A stretch of DNA of 7,531 nt from Ktedonobacterales bacterium (lineage in GTDB: Bacteria > Chloroflexota > Ktedonobacteria > Ktedonobacterales > JADMIN01): NCBI GenBank assembly GCA_025928125.1, contig JAICKD010000139.1:1-7531 (forward strand), in the 5' to 3' direction. Numbering within the stretch: the first letter of the stretch is position 1; each line of letters opens with the position of its first letter. This document shows, in pieces, positions 1-5,874 of the stretch. A program made the position numbers and the translations under genes. The notes below the pieces were generated by a model. That model had not been told where the DNA came from. It ran no database searches and saw only the letters and a list, made by a program, of their open reading frames with translations.

Positions 1-840
1 CGCATGATGCTGCGTCTGCCCGATGATCTCTCCTGGGATGTCGCGGCGGAGCTGCTGGGCGCGGTACAGACCTATCCGCCCACGGTGCTGGAGAAATTCC
101 AGCAGCAGCACGACACCTTCGTCCAGTTGCTTCGGCCCACGATGGAGCGCCCGTACCTCTCCGCCGAGCGCGGCGAAGATTACGCGATCCTGTTCATCGA
201 GCGCCTGGGATCTGGCGCGCCCGCCTCGGAGCTTGCGCGCGACCCCACCATTCTGCGCACCGCGCTCGGCGAGCGCAAGCTGCTAAGCGCCTCGGCGGCG
301 CAACTTGCCAGCAGTTTCAGCTACTATGAGGACGACCTGATCGTGCTGACGTGGGGCGCGGCGGTCGTGGTCGAGCCGGATGCCACCGCGCGCGATGACG
401 TGGCGCTTTTGCTGGAGTTCGCCAACGCGCAACTGCTGGCGTTCCGCTCATATGACGACGAAGTTGAGCGCGATCTGGCGCGGGTGGGTCCACGGGTAGC
501 GCAGTCGCGGCGTCCGCGCTGGTCGGTGTTGCTCTCGTCGGGGTCGTTTCTGCGCGAGATACACAGCCTGATCGCCGATATTACCGAGACCAGCGCCCGC
601 GTCGAAAACGCCCTCAAAGTGACCGAGGATGTCTATTGGAATCGCGTCTATGCGGCGGCGCTCGCCGTGCTGAAGGTCGAGGTATGGCGGACGAGCATCG
701 CGGAGGCGTTGCAGGTGCTGCGCGAGACGGCGGCGCTCTTGCGCGACGAGGCGCAGGAAGTCGTGGCGACCTCGCTGGAGGTGCTGGTCATCGTCCTGAT
801 CGCCATCGAGCTGGTCGTGGCGCTGCTGGGATTGCACTGA
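1..840 (+). CDS. RMD1/DUF155 family protein with C-terminal membrane anchor, probably 5'-partial
   Basis: Residue numbers count from the ATG at position 4. The reading frame is open to the left edge, there is no room to see a ribosome binding site, and the first residues read like the inside of a domain, so the true start is probably upstream. The core FSYYEDDLIVLTWGAAVVVEP (about 105-125) resembles the DUF155 aromatic/acidic block that precedes a beta strand. It is followed by a long helical region (130-255) with the ADITE and VTEDVYWNR segments. A single hydrophobic helix (about 257-276) ends the protein, the usual DUF155 layout in which a soluble domain is held by a C-terminal anchor. In yeast and human, relatives (RMD1, RMND1) act in meiosis or mitochondrial translation. 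The bacterial role is unknown and none is inferred here. The family call rests on recalled motif shape, so it is fairly but not fully certain. Confidence 0.75.
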   Translation, partial: RMMLRLPDDLSWDVAAELLGAVQTYPPTVLEKFQQQHDTFVQLLRPTMERPYLSAERGEDYAILFIERLGSGAPASELARDPTILRTALGERKLLSASAAQLASSFSYYEDDLIVLTWGAAVVVEPDATARDDVALLLEFANAQLLAFRSYDDEVERDLARVGPRVAQSRRPRWSVLLSSGSFLREIHSLIADITETSARVENALKVTEDVYWNRVYAAALAVLKVEVWRTSIAEALQVLRETAALLRDEAQEVVATSLEVLVIVLIAIELVVALLGLH

Positions 841-854
841 ATGACCTACCCTCC

Positions 855-988
855 CTCGGCCATAAATGGCCGGAGTAAGGCAGATATTGGCCATGAATGG
901 CCTTTTCGCCGCAACGGCGGCGAATCGGGCTATGCCCGAACGGGCTTTTAAGCCCTTCTCGTCCCTACTCCGGCCTTTCAAGGCCGAG
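855..988. repeat. Chain of six short hairpins bounded by inverted end copies
   Basis: Six consecutive short inverted repeats fill most of the gap between the two genes. Arms and loops: 857-863/866-872 (CGGCCAT, 2-nt loop), 889-894/897-902 (GGCCAT, 2 nt), 905-911/918-924 (TTCGCCG, 6 nt), 925-930/934-939 (TCGGGC, 3 nt), 942-947/950-955 (GGGCTT, 2 nt) and 971-975 or longer/981-986 (CGGCCTT-type, 2 nt). The first and last units (855-877 and 966-988) are also inverted copies of each other, 20 of 23 bases matching, with the mismatches confined to the loop. It looks like a dispersed non-coding repeat or a structured untranslated region. No long T-run follows any stem, so a classical terminator is not convincing. 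Confidence 0.8.
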
Positions 989-1027
989 AGCAGGATCATT
1001 ACTGATTCATGAAAGCGAGAATACTCC

Positions 1028-2023
1028 ATGTCCGTGACGATTGAGATGCCGGTACTCGAAAGCGACGTTCTGCGCGAGAATCCGCTTGGCGACCCGGCCA
1101 ACCGCCGCCTGCCTGCCATCCTGCCGCCAGACTACGCCGAGTCTGAGCGCCACTATCCTGTGCTCGTCGCGCTGACCGGATTTACGGGCAAGGGCATCAT
1201 GCTGCTCAACGAAGACTCGTGGCAGCCGAATCTGGCCGAGCGGCTGGAACGCCTCTACGCCGCTGGGATGCCCCATGCCATCGTCGTCTTGCCCGACTGT
1301 TTCACGCGCTACGGCGGCAGCCAGTATATCAACTCTGGGGCGACGGGCCGCTATGAGGACTACGTCATCGACGAGATCATCCCTTGGGTGGATGCGCACT
1401 ACCGGACGCTGGCGACGCCGCAGTCACGGGGAGTCTTCGGCAAGTCGAGCGGCGGCTATGGCTCGATGATTCTCGGCATGCGCCACCCCGAGGTGTTTGG
1501 CGCGCTGGCCTGCCACAGCGGCGATATGTTCTTCGACCTCTGTTACGCGCCCGATTTCCCCAAGGCCTGCAACCGTTTTAACACGTTTGGTGGCGTTGAG
1601 ACGTGGTGGAAACAGTTCGACGCGCAGGTGAAGAAGAACGGCTCCGATTTCGACGCGCTGAACATCCTGGCGATGGCGGCGTGTTACTCGCCCGATCCCA
1701 GCGCGCCACTCGGCATCGGTCTGCCGATGGACCTGCACACCTGCGAGCGCATTCCTGAGGTCTGGGCGCGCTGGCTGGAGTGGGATCCGGTAGAGCTGCT
1801 CGACCGCTATGGCGAGCAGCTGCGCGGGATGCGCCTAGTCTTTATCGATTGCGGCGACCACGATCAGTTCAACCTGCACTATGGCGCGCGGCTGATGGCT
1901 GCCCGGCTCGCCACCCGCACCATCGCCTTCGAGCATGAAGAATTCGACGACAATCATAGCAGTATCCAGTACCGGTACGATGTCTCGCTGCCGAAGCTGC
2001 TGGCCGCGCTCGACCACGAGTAG
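1028..2023 (+). CDS. Alpha/beta hydrolase, esterase D / enterochelin-esterase-like (PF00756 type)
   Basis: This 331-residue protein has no signal peptide and should be cytoplasmic. A beta strand and oxyanion-side segment lie at 44-55 (PVLVALTGFTGK). The nucleophile elbow is GKSSG at 138-142, making Ser140 the likely nucleophile, followed by GGYGSMILGMRHPEVF, typical of esterase D-like enzymes. An acid is offered by CGDHDQFNLH (Asp277 or Asp279), and His310 in FDDNHSSIQYRYD is the likely catalytic His. About 90 residues between 165 and 255 form a cap-like insert containing several Cys, Trp and Pro residues. The ATG at 1028 is chosen because the family-like sequence starts soon after it. The ribosome binding site is weak (GCGAGA, 1015-1020). 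Substrate is unknown: carboxylester, S-formylglutathione-like or siderophore ester are all possible. The gene stands alone between a hairpin chain and hpt. Confidence 0.85.
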   Translation: MSVTIEMPVLESDVLRENPLGDPANRRLPAILPPDYAESERHYPVLVALTGFTGKGIMLLNEDSWQPNLAERLERLYAAGMPHAIVVLPDCFTRYGGSQYINSGATGRYEDYVIDEIIPWVDAHYRTLATPQSRGVFGKSSGGYGSMILGMRHPEVFGALACHSGDMFFDLCYAPDFPKACNRFNTFGGVETWWKQFDAQVKKNGSDFDALNILAMAACYSPDPSAPLGIGLPMDLHTCERIPEVWARWLEWDPVELLDRYGEQLRGMRLVFIDCGDHDQFNLHYGARLMAARLATRTIAFEHEEFDDNHSSIQYRYDVSLPKLLAALDHE

Positions 2024-2054
2024 GCGCGGGTGACGCGAGGCGACGCTGGCACAG

Positions 2055-2060
2055 TATACT
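2055..2060 (+). promoter_or_regulatory. Candidate -10 box for hpt
   Basis: TATACT matches the sigma-70 -10 consensus at five of six positions and lies about 70 bp before the hpt start. The best -35 candidate, GTGACG at 2030-2035, is 19 bp away and matches only four of six, so this is a tentative promoter. Confidence 0.3.
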
Positions 2061-2118
2061 TATGATGGCGGCGGTGTATGCCTCTGCCGATGGCGTCTAT
2101 GTGACAACAAGCCAGATT

Positions 2119-2124
2119 GAGGAG
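2119..2124 (+). promoter_or_regulatory. Ribosome binding site that decides the hpt start
   Basis: GAGGAG sits seven bases before the GTG at 2132. A TTG at 2117 in the same frame would place this site inside the gene and leave nothing Shine-Dalgarno-like upstream, so GTG 2132 is preferred. Confidence 0.7.
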
Positions 2125-2131
2125 AACGCGT

Positions 2132-2692
2132 GTGTCTAACTCCAGCTCCATGCATGAAGACATCGAAGAAATCCTGATTTCCGAGCCAGTGCTCCAGGCG
2201 CGTATCGCCGCGCTGGCCGAGGCCATCCAGGAAGATTACGCCGGTCGCCAGGTCTTGCTGGTGGGGATTCTCCGTGGCGCGATGATGTTCATGGCCGATC
2301 TGGCGCGCCGTCTCGATATGCCACTGGAGATGGACTTCATGGCGATCAGCAGCTATGGCAGCGCGACGGAGTCCAGCGGCGTGGTGCGCATCCTCAAAGA
2401 TCTGGACACCTCGATTGAGGGGCGCCATCTCCTCATCGTCGAAGACATCATCGATAGCGGGCTGACCCTGAGGTATCTGACCGAGAATCTGGCCCGCCGC
2501 AATCCCGCCAGTATCTCCGTCTGCGCCCTGTTGGATAAGGTGAAGGCGCATGGCGACGACATCATTCAGCCGCAATACACCGGCTTTAGCATCCCCAGCC
2601 GCTTCGTCGTCGGCTATGGCCTGGACTATGCGCAGAAGTACCGCAACCTGCCGTATATCGGCGTGCTCAAGCCGAGCGTGTATACGGAGTGA
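2132..2692 (+). CDS. hpt: Hypoxanthine phosphoribosyltransferase
   Basis: A 186-residue cytoplasmic purine-salvage enzyme, the usual length. It converts hypoxanthine (and often guanine) plus PRPP to IMP or GMP and pyrophosphate. The visible type I phosphoribosyltransferase motifs are: the pyrophosphate loop GILRGAM (45-51, an L-R-G form of the common LKG); the flexible catalytic loop with SSYGSATESSG (73-83); the PRPP motif IVEDIIDSG (102-110) with the Glu-Asp pair and following Thr; LLDKVKAH (133-140), with Lys136 at the usual base-contact lysine; and FVVGYGLDYAQKYRNLPYIGVL (158-179), the purine-binding end of the family. Start is GTG 2132, set by GAGGAG at 2119-2124. In many bacteria hpt sits next to tilS and ftsH; here it does not, and its neighbours give no further clue. 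Confidence 0.95.
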   Translation: MSNSSSMHEDIEEILISEPVLQARIAALAEAIQEDYAGRQVLLVGILRGAMMFMADLARRLDMPLEMDFMAISSYGSATESSGVVRILKDLDTSIEGRHLLIVEDIIDSGLTLRYLTENLARRNPASISVCALLDKVKAHGDDIIQPQYTGFSIPSRFVVGYGLDYAQKYRNLPYIGVLKPSVYTE

Positions 2693-2713
2693 GGCTGGCG
2701 GTGAGGACGGATG

Positions 2714-2729
2714 GCGGTTAAAACCGTGC
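2714..2729 (+). other. Small hairpin after hpt
   Basis: CGGTT (2715-2719) and AACCG (2722-2726) form a five-base stem with a two-base loop. GGC and GCC just outside could extend it through a bulge. It starts 22 bases after the hpt stop but is not followed by a T-run, so terminator function is doubtful. The octamer GCGGTTAA that begins it occurs again at 2772-2779 just before the araC-type gene. Confidence 0.35.
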
Positions 2730-2777
2730 CTGAACGGCCTCGCTGCGCTCCGCCCAATAAGCAATGAAGTTGCGGTT

Positions 2778-2782
2778 AAGGA
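2778..2782 (+). promoter_or_regulatory. Ribosome binding site of the AraC-type gene
   Basis: AAGGA lies ten bases before ATG 2793 and seven before an in-frame GTG at 2790 that touches it. Either codon could start the protein, which changes the product by one residue only. The frame is open much further upstream into hpt, but no such site precedes those earlier start codons convincingly. Confidence 0.5.
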
Positions 2783-2792
2783 ATGGGGCGTG

Positions 2793-3701
2793 ATGACTGA
2801 CAACTACAGCGCACACCCCACGACGGGCGCCGATCGCGGCGATGACTTTCGGCGCGACGCCAGTCGCGACGCCAGTGAAGTTACGCTTGACGATCCAGGT
2901 GGATGGGGCGACCAGCCAACGAGGGGGATATTCTGGCCAAGCCAGGCAATTGCCGTGGGGCTGGGATGGTTTTCCGACTTCCACCATCACTACGCCACGC
3001 AGGTCTGCATCAGCTTCGGCGCTCCGTTGCGGGTACGGACGGATGCGAGTGGGCCATACACCGAGCAGCGGAGCCTCATTGTAGGCCCACATGTCCCGCA
3101 CGTGCTCGAGACGACAGGGATACCTTGCTTCGTGCTCTGGAGCGAGTCTCGCGCGCTGGCGGCTCTCGCCCGCCATCTGCGGATCACATCCGCCTCTGAG
3201 CTCCCAGCCCTGCCCGAAGATCTGCTGCGCGTCCTCCGGCCCCTCCTTCTGGCGTCTGGGGAGCAGGCGCTAGACGAACAGGCTGGGCAGGCTCTCCTCT
3301 CACACGTCCTCACCACACTCGTCGGACCGAGCTGGGATGAAGGCCCCGACGATCCACGGATAGCGACGGCGCAATCGCTAGTGACCCCTCAGTTCCTCGT
3401 GGAGCAATCCCAGCCAATCAAGCACCTGGCCACTTGTGTCCATCTCTCGCCAGGCCGTTTCCGTCACCTCTTTCGCACCGAGATGGGCATCTCAGTGCAG
3501 AGTTATCTGCGCTGGCGTCGCTTGTACACCGCGCTGCGCGCCACGACACATGGGGCGTCTCTCACTGAGGCGGCTCATGCGGCGGGATTCGCTGACTCGG
3601 CGCACCTGACGAGAGTCTTTCGCGCCACGTTCGGGTTGCCGCCTTCACGCATTTTCAAGAATAGCCACGCTGTTCAATTTATTCTCGGCGCTGAGAGCTA
3701 G
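2793..3701 (+). CDS. AraC-family transcriptional regulator
   Basis: A 302-residue DNA-binding regulator. Residues about 50-115 form a cupin-like sensing region: GLGWFSDFHHHYATQVCISF (56-75), then APLRVRT and SLIVGPHVPHVLETTG, with several His residues in the order typical of AraC-type ligand pockets. A helical linker (120-185) follows. The C-terminal AraC DNA-binding domain (about 187-286) has two helix-turn-helix units, around 208-226 (IKHLATCVHLSPGRFRHLF) and 257-277 (LTEAAHAAGFADSAHLTRVF), ending in the family signature FGLPPSRIFK. The first 45 residues are polar and probably disordered. The open frame extends back into hpt, but ATG 2793 (or GTG 2790) behind AAGGA is preferred. It leads two membrane protein genes in the same direction, so these may be its targets; that is inference from order only. 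The effector is unknown. Confidence 0.88.
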   Translation: MTDNYSAHPTTGADRGDDFRRDASRDASEVTLDDPGGWGDQPTRGIFWPSQAIAVGLGWFSDFHHHYATQVCISFGAPLRVRTDASGPYTEQRSLIVGPHVPHVLETTGIPCFVLWSESRALAALARHLRITSASELPALPEDLLRVLRPLLLASGEQALDEQAGQALLSHVLTTLVGPSWDEGPDDPRIATAQSLVTPQFLVEQSQPIKHLATCVHLSPGRFRHLFRTEMGISVQSYLRWRRLYTALRATTHGASLTEAAHAAGFADSAHLTRVFRATFGLPPSRIFKNSHAVQFILGAES

Positions 3702-3702
3702 A

Positions 3703-3718
3703 GTCTGCATCATCAGAC
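3703..3718 (+). other. Short inverted repeat after the AraC-type gene
   Basis: GTCTG (3703-3707) and CAGAC (3714-3718) flank a six-base loop two bases after the stop codon. No T-run follows, so it is a weak terminator candidate or a chance palindrome in the 81-bp gap. Confidence 0.25.
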
Positions 3719-3767
3719 GTCAACGGGGTAGCGGAGACGCGAAAGACCCGTGCACATTGCTTACAGC

Positions 3768-3773
3768 AAAGGG
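3768..3773 (+). promoter_or_regulatory. Ribosome binding site deciding the DUF998 gene start
   Basis: AAAGGG lies nine bases before ATG 3783. An earlier in-frame GTG at 3750 has only GAAAGA close by and would add 11 polar residues before the first methionine, so ATG 3783 is preferred. Confidence 0.5.
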
Positions 3774-3782
3774 AAACAGCAT

Positions 3783-4457
3783 ATGGAAATCTCGGTTAGA
3801 AAAGCTGGAGAGCAGCCAGTGGTGAACAGACTGCTCCTGGCGTGCGGCGCCATTGGTCCACTGCTCAACATTGTTGTCGTGCTCATCCTTGGGGCCACAC
3901 GTCCTGGCTACAATGCCTGGCAAATGCCCGATAGCTCGCTCGAATTGGGAGCGGGTGGATGGATACAAATTTCCAACTACATCATCAGTGGGTTACTTCT
4001 GCTCGGTTTTGCCATCGGTCTCAGGCGGGTTCTGCGCACAGGGAGTGGATCCACCTGGGGACACATCCTACTTGGCATCTATGGCCTCAGCTTCATTGTG
4101 ATTGCGATCTTCATCACCGACCCGGTGCTGGGGTACCCACCTGGAGCGTCGACCACGGCAACCGTTCACGGAACCATTCATATGCTCTTTGGCCTGGTTC
4201 AGTTCATTTCGCTGGCTGCCGCTTGCTTCGTGCTGGCGCGGCGCGATGCCGCTGATCCCGCCAGGCGCGGCTGGGTCTGGTATTCGATTGCCACCGGTCT
4301 GCTGGTAGTCGCCTCTTATATCGCCTTCGTCCTCACCTACAAATTGTTGGATGGGGGTCCAGTAGGACTCATTGCGCGGGTTGGCATCTTCAGTGGCGGG
4401 TGTTGGGTCGCCCTGCTGGCAATCCGCCTGATGGGCAAGAGGCTCCTACCCGATTGA
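3783..4457 (+). CDS. DUF998-type six-helix membrane protein
   Basis: A 224-residue integral membrane protein with six hydrophobic segments, at about 16-37, 62-81, 94-113, 130-152, 164-186 and 196-216. The loop after helix 1, RPGYNAWQMPDSSLELGAGGW (40-60), matches the DUF998 pattern in which a Gly-Tyr and a Ser-x-Leu precede Gly-Gly-Trp. ITDPVLGYPP (111-120) and TVHGTIHMLFG (127-137), between helices 3 and 4, are also family-like, with His129 and His133 near the membrane face. DUF998 proteins have no established biochemical role. It sits 81 bp after the AraC-type regulator. Its DNA is lower in GC (101 of 180 bases in 3781-3960) than the flanking housekeeping genes, which may point to separate origin. 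The alternative GTG start at 3750 lacks a good ribosome binding site. Confidence 0.75.
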   Translation: MEISVRKAGEQPVVNRLLLACGAIGPLLNIVVVLILGATRPGYNAWQMPDSSLELGAGGWIQISNYIISGLLLLGFAIGLRRVLRTGSGSTWGHILLGIYGLSFIVIAIFITDPVLGYPPGASTTATVHGTIHMLFGLVQFISLAAACFVLARRDAADPARRGWVWYSIATGLLVVASYIAFVLTYKLLDGGPVGLIARVGIFSGGCWVALLAIRLMGKRLLPD

Positions 4458-4563
4458 CGTCTCTCGCGATGGCTGGACCCGCCCTGTCAGGCGATTGATG
4501 GTTGAAAAGTCTGTGGCTAGGTCGACGGTGTCCTCCATCGCGCGCCTTTCTATCTCCTTCATG

Positions 4564-4570
4564 AAAGGGA
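4564..4570 (+). promoter_or_regulatory. Ribosome binding site for a GTG start
   Basis: AAAGGGA lies six bases before GTG 4577 and fifteen before the next in-frame ATG (4586). The spacing favours the GTG as the start of the small membrane protein. Confidence 0.55.
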
Positions 4571-4576
4571 CTTCCT

Positions 4577-5056
4577 GTGTACTCGATGTACTCGTGGCTC
4601 GTCTTTGCCCACCTGCTGGGCGTATTCGGCTTTCTCATGTCGCACGGCGTCGCGACGTTCGTCACATTCAGAGTGCGCGCCGAACAAGATGTCACTGCGC
4701 TGCGTGCGCTTTTGGCGCTCTCGGGGCAATCTGGTATCGCCATGAATGTCTCCCTGCTGGTGCTCCTGGCCGGAGGTATCAGCGCCGCGATTGTGGGAAA
4801 CATCTCGAGCATCTGGCCCTTTGCGGCTCTGGTCGTACTCATCGTCGTATCGGGCCTGATGTCAGCCTTCCCCGGACGCCAACTTCGCAAGATCCGGGCG
4901 GCGGCAGGGTTGACCGGCCGAATCAAGGGAACAGGCGAGGCCAACCCGGTAGCGCTCGCGGCTAATCAGGCGGCATTCAATCCGTGGGTCAGTGTGGTCA
5001 CTGGCGGCATTGGTCTGGCTATCATCCTGTGGCTGATGGTATTGAAGCCATTCTAG
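4577..5056 (+). CDS. Small four-helix membrane protein of unknown function
   Basis: A 159-residue hydrophobic protein with predicted helices at about 5-30, 54-74, 79-98 and 137-156. The basic stretch RQLRKIRAAAGLTGRIKG (101-118) between helices 3 and 4 probably faces the cytoplasm. Helix 1 carries His12 and His23 (HLLGVFGFLMSHG). This recalls CopD- or DUF2269-like small membrane proteins, where such histidines can lie near bound heme or metal, but no firm family match is claimed. Translation most likely starts at GTG 4577 behind AAAGGGA. It follows the DUF998 gene after 119 bp that hold no recognisable promoter or terminator, and it may be co-transcribed with that gene and the AraC-type regulator. 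It ends 14 bp from the stop of the convergent DtxR-type gene, leaving no room for a terminator between them. Confidence 0.7.
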   Translation: MYSMYSWLVFAHLLGVFGFLMSHGVATFVTFRVRAEQDVTALRALLALSGQSGIAMNVSLLVLLAGGISAAIVGNISSIWPFAALVVLIVVSGLMSAFPGRQLRKIRAAAGLTGRIKGTGEANPVALAANQAAFNPWVSVVTGGIGLAIILWLMVLKPF

Positions 5057-5070
5057 TTACCGAGGAATAA

Positions 5071-5781
5071 TCACACCGGGACGACCCAGAGCGCATAGGC
5101 CACGCGCGCCGGAATCGTCAGCTGCGAGCCGTCGGCCAGCGCGAGCACGGCGTCGCTTTCGTCGGGTTCTGGCGGCCCGCTGACCAGCGAAAGCTCCGTG
5201 CCAGGGACGATGCCGCGATCGTGCAGATAGTGGATGATCGCCTCCTCGTCCTCGACTACCTCCGAGACCAGCAGCAGCCGCATTGGCTGTCCTGGCTCGG
5301 CCAGCAGCAGGCGAATTGCGCCCTGGTCTTTCAGATAGTTGCGCGCATCGGGAACCGAGCCGGGGATAGGGTTGCCGTGAGGGCAGGTAGTGGGCAGGCC
5401 CAGCGAGGCGACCACCCGCGCCTCGACCGCGCCAGAGATATAGTGCTCCAGCCGACATGCCTCCTCGTGGACCTGATGCCACTGCATGCCGAGCATATCC
5501 ACCAGGAAGCGCTCGGTCAGCCGGTGGCGGCGCAGCACTCCCTCGGCATGCTCCACCCCTTTGGGAGTCAGCGTCACCTGGCGCCTGCTATCCATCTCGA
5601 TATAGCCGTCGCGCACCATGCGCTTGAGCGTCTCCGTCACCGTTGGCGGCGCAACCTTGAACTTTTCCGCTAACCGCGCGCCGATGACGACATCGCCCTC
5701 CATGCCCATGTTATAGATCGTTTCGAGGTATTGCTCGACCACCTCAGACGCCTTCGCGTCATGCGCAACCGTTTCGCTCAT
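5071..5781 (-). CDS. DtxR/IdeR-family metal-dependent transcriptional repressor
   Basis: A 236-residue repressor that should bind DNA when loaded with Fe(II) or Mn(II). Residues 12-75 form the winged helix (YLETIYNM, then VVIGARLAEKFKVAPPTVTETLKRM, then the wing RRQVTLTPKG). The metal-binding and dimer domain (76-150) shows RRHRLTERFL (84-93) and VHEEACRLEHYIS (104-116), then CPHGNPIPG (133-141), a strong match to DtxR. Cys109, Glu112 and His113 align with DtxR Cys102, Glu105 and His106, which points to the iron-type rather than the MntR-type site. Gln17 occupies the place of DtxR Met10 (MntR Asp8). The C-terminus (about 160-236) is an SH3/FeoA-like domain. ATG 5781 is chosen over an earlier in-frame ATG (5808) because CAGGAG precedes it by nine bases. 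It lies 93 bp after the response regulator gene. Confidence 0.92.
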   Translation of the reverse strand: MSETVAHDAKASEVVEQYLETIYNMGMEGDVVIGARLAEKFKVAPPTVTETLKRMVRDGYIEMDSRRQVTLTPKGVEHAEGVLRRHRLTERFLVDMLGMQWHQVHEEACRLEHYISGAVEARVVASLGLPTTCPHGNPIPGSVPDARNYLKDQGAIRLLLAEPGQPMRLLLVSEVVEDEEAIIHYLHDRGIVPGTELSLVSGPPEPDESDAVLALADGSQLTIPARVAYALWVVPV

Positions 5782-5790
5782 GCTGTATAG

Positions 5791-5796
5791 CTCCTG
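5791..5796 (-). promoter_or_regulatory. Ribosome binding site deciding the DtxR-type gene start
   Basis: CAGGAG on the minus strand, nine bases before ATG 5781. The upstream in-frame ATG at 5808 would absorb this site into the coding sequence and has nothing similar before it. Confidence 0.6.
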
Positions 5797-5819
5797 CCCG
5801 TCTCGCATGTGATAGCCGT

Positions 5820-5828
5820 ATTATCCCA
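5820..5828 (-). promoter_or_regulatory. Extended -10 promoter candidate for the DtxR-type gene
   Basis: The minus strand reads TGGGATAAT: an extended TGn followed by GATAAT, five of six to the -10 consensus. Transcription would start near 5812, giving a leader of about 30 bases that includes the ribosome binding site and excludes the ATG at 5808. No good -35 box is seen at 17 bp, which is tolerated for extended -10 promoters. It suggests the repressor can be expressed apart from the kinase/regulator pair upstream. Confidence 0.4.
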
Positions 5829-5874
5829 TATTCCGCGCAATGAGCATACGAGCGGTAGTTACGTTGGCGGAGTA

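Noticed and set aside
942..960. Hairpin GGGCTT/AAGCCC followed by TTCTC, considered as a terminator of the RMD1-type gene
   Set aside because: The stem is short and the trailing tract has only scattered T residues; it is better explained as one unit of the hairpin chain.
1006..1013. Perfect palindrome TTCATGAA just before the esterase gene
   Set aside because: Eight-base palindromes are expected by chance and the arms do not extend further.
448..1119. Long open frame on the minus strand across the RMD1-type gene and the hairpin chain
   Set aside because: It is antisense to two well-supported genes, has an Arg/His-rich composition typical of shadow frames in GC-rich DNA, and no recognisable motif.
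2062..2139. 25-codon leader ORF (ATGATG to TAA) that overlaps the hpt start by 8 bases
   Set aside because: It has no ribosome binding site and would begin upstream of the transcript start implied by the TATACT box at 2055-2060. Its length is well within chance.
2550..2792. Longer N-terminus for the AraC-type regulator reaching back into hpt
   Set aside because: The extension would overlap hpt by over 140 bases, has low-complexity Ser/Ala/Arg content, and a suitable ribosome binding site exists only before 2790/2793.
2060..2803. 247-codon open frame on the minus strand over hpt
   Set aside because: It lies antisense to hpt, whose motifs are unmistakable; its translation shows no family pattern.
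4458..4576. Possible promoter in the gap before the small membrane protein gene (TTGATG at 4495-4500)
   Set aside because: At the proper 17-bp spacing the -10 position reads TAGGTC, a poor match, so no promoter is called.
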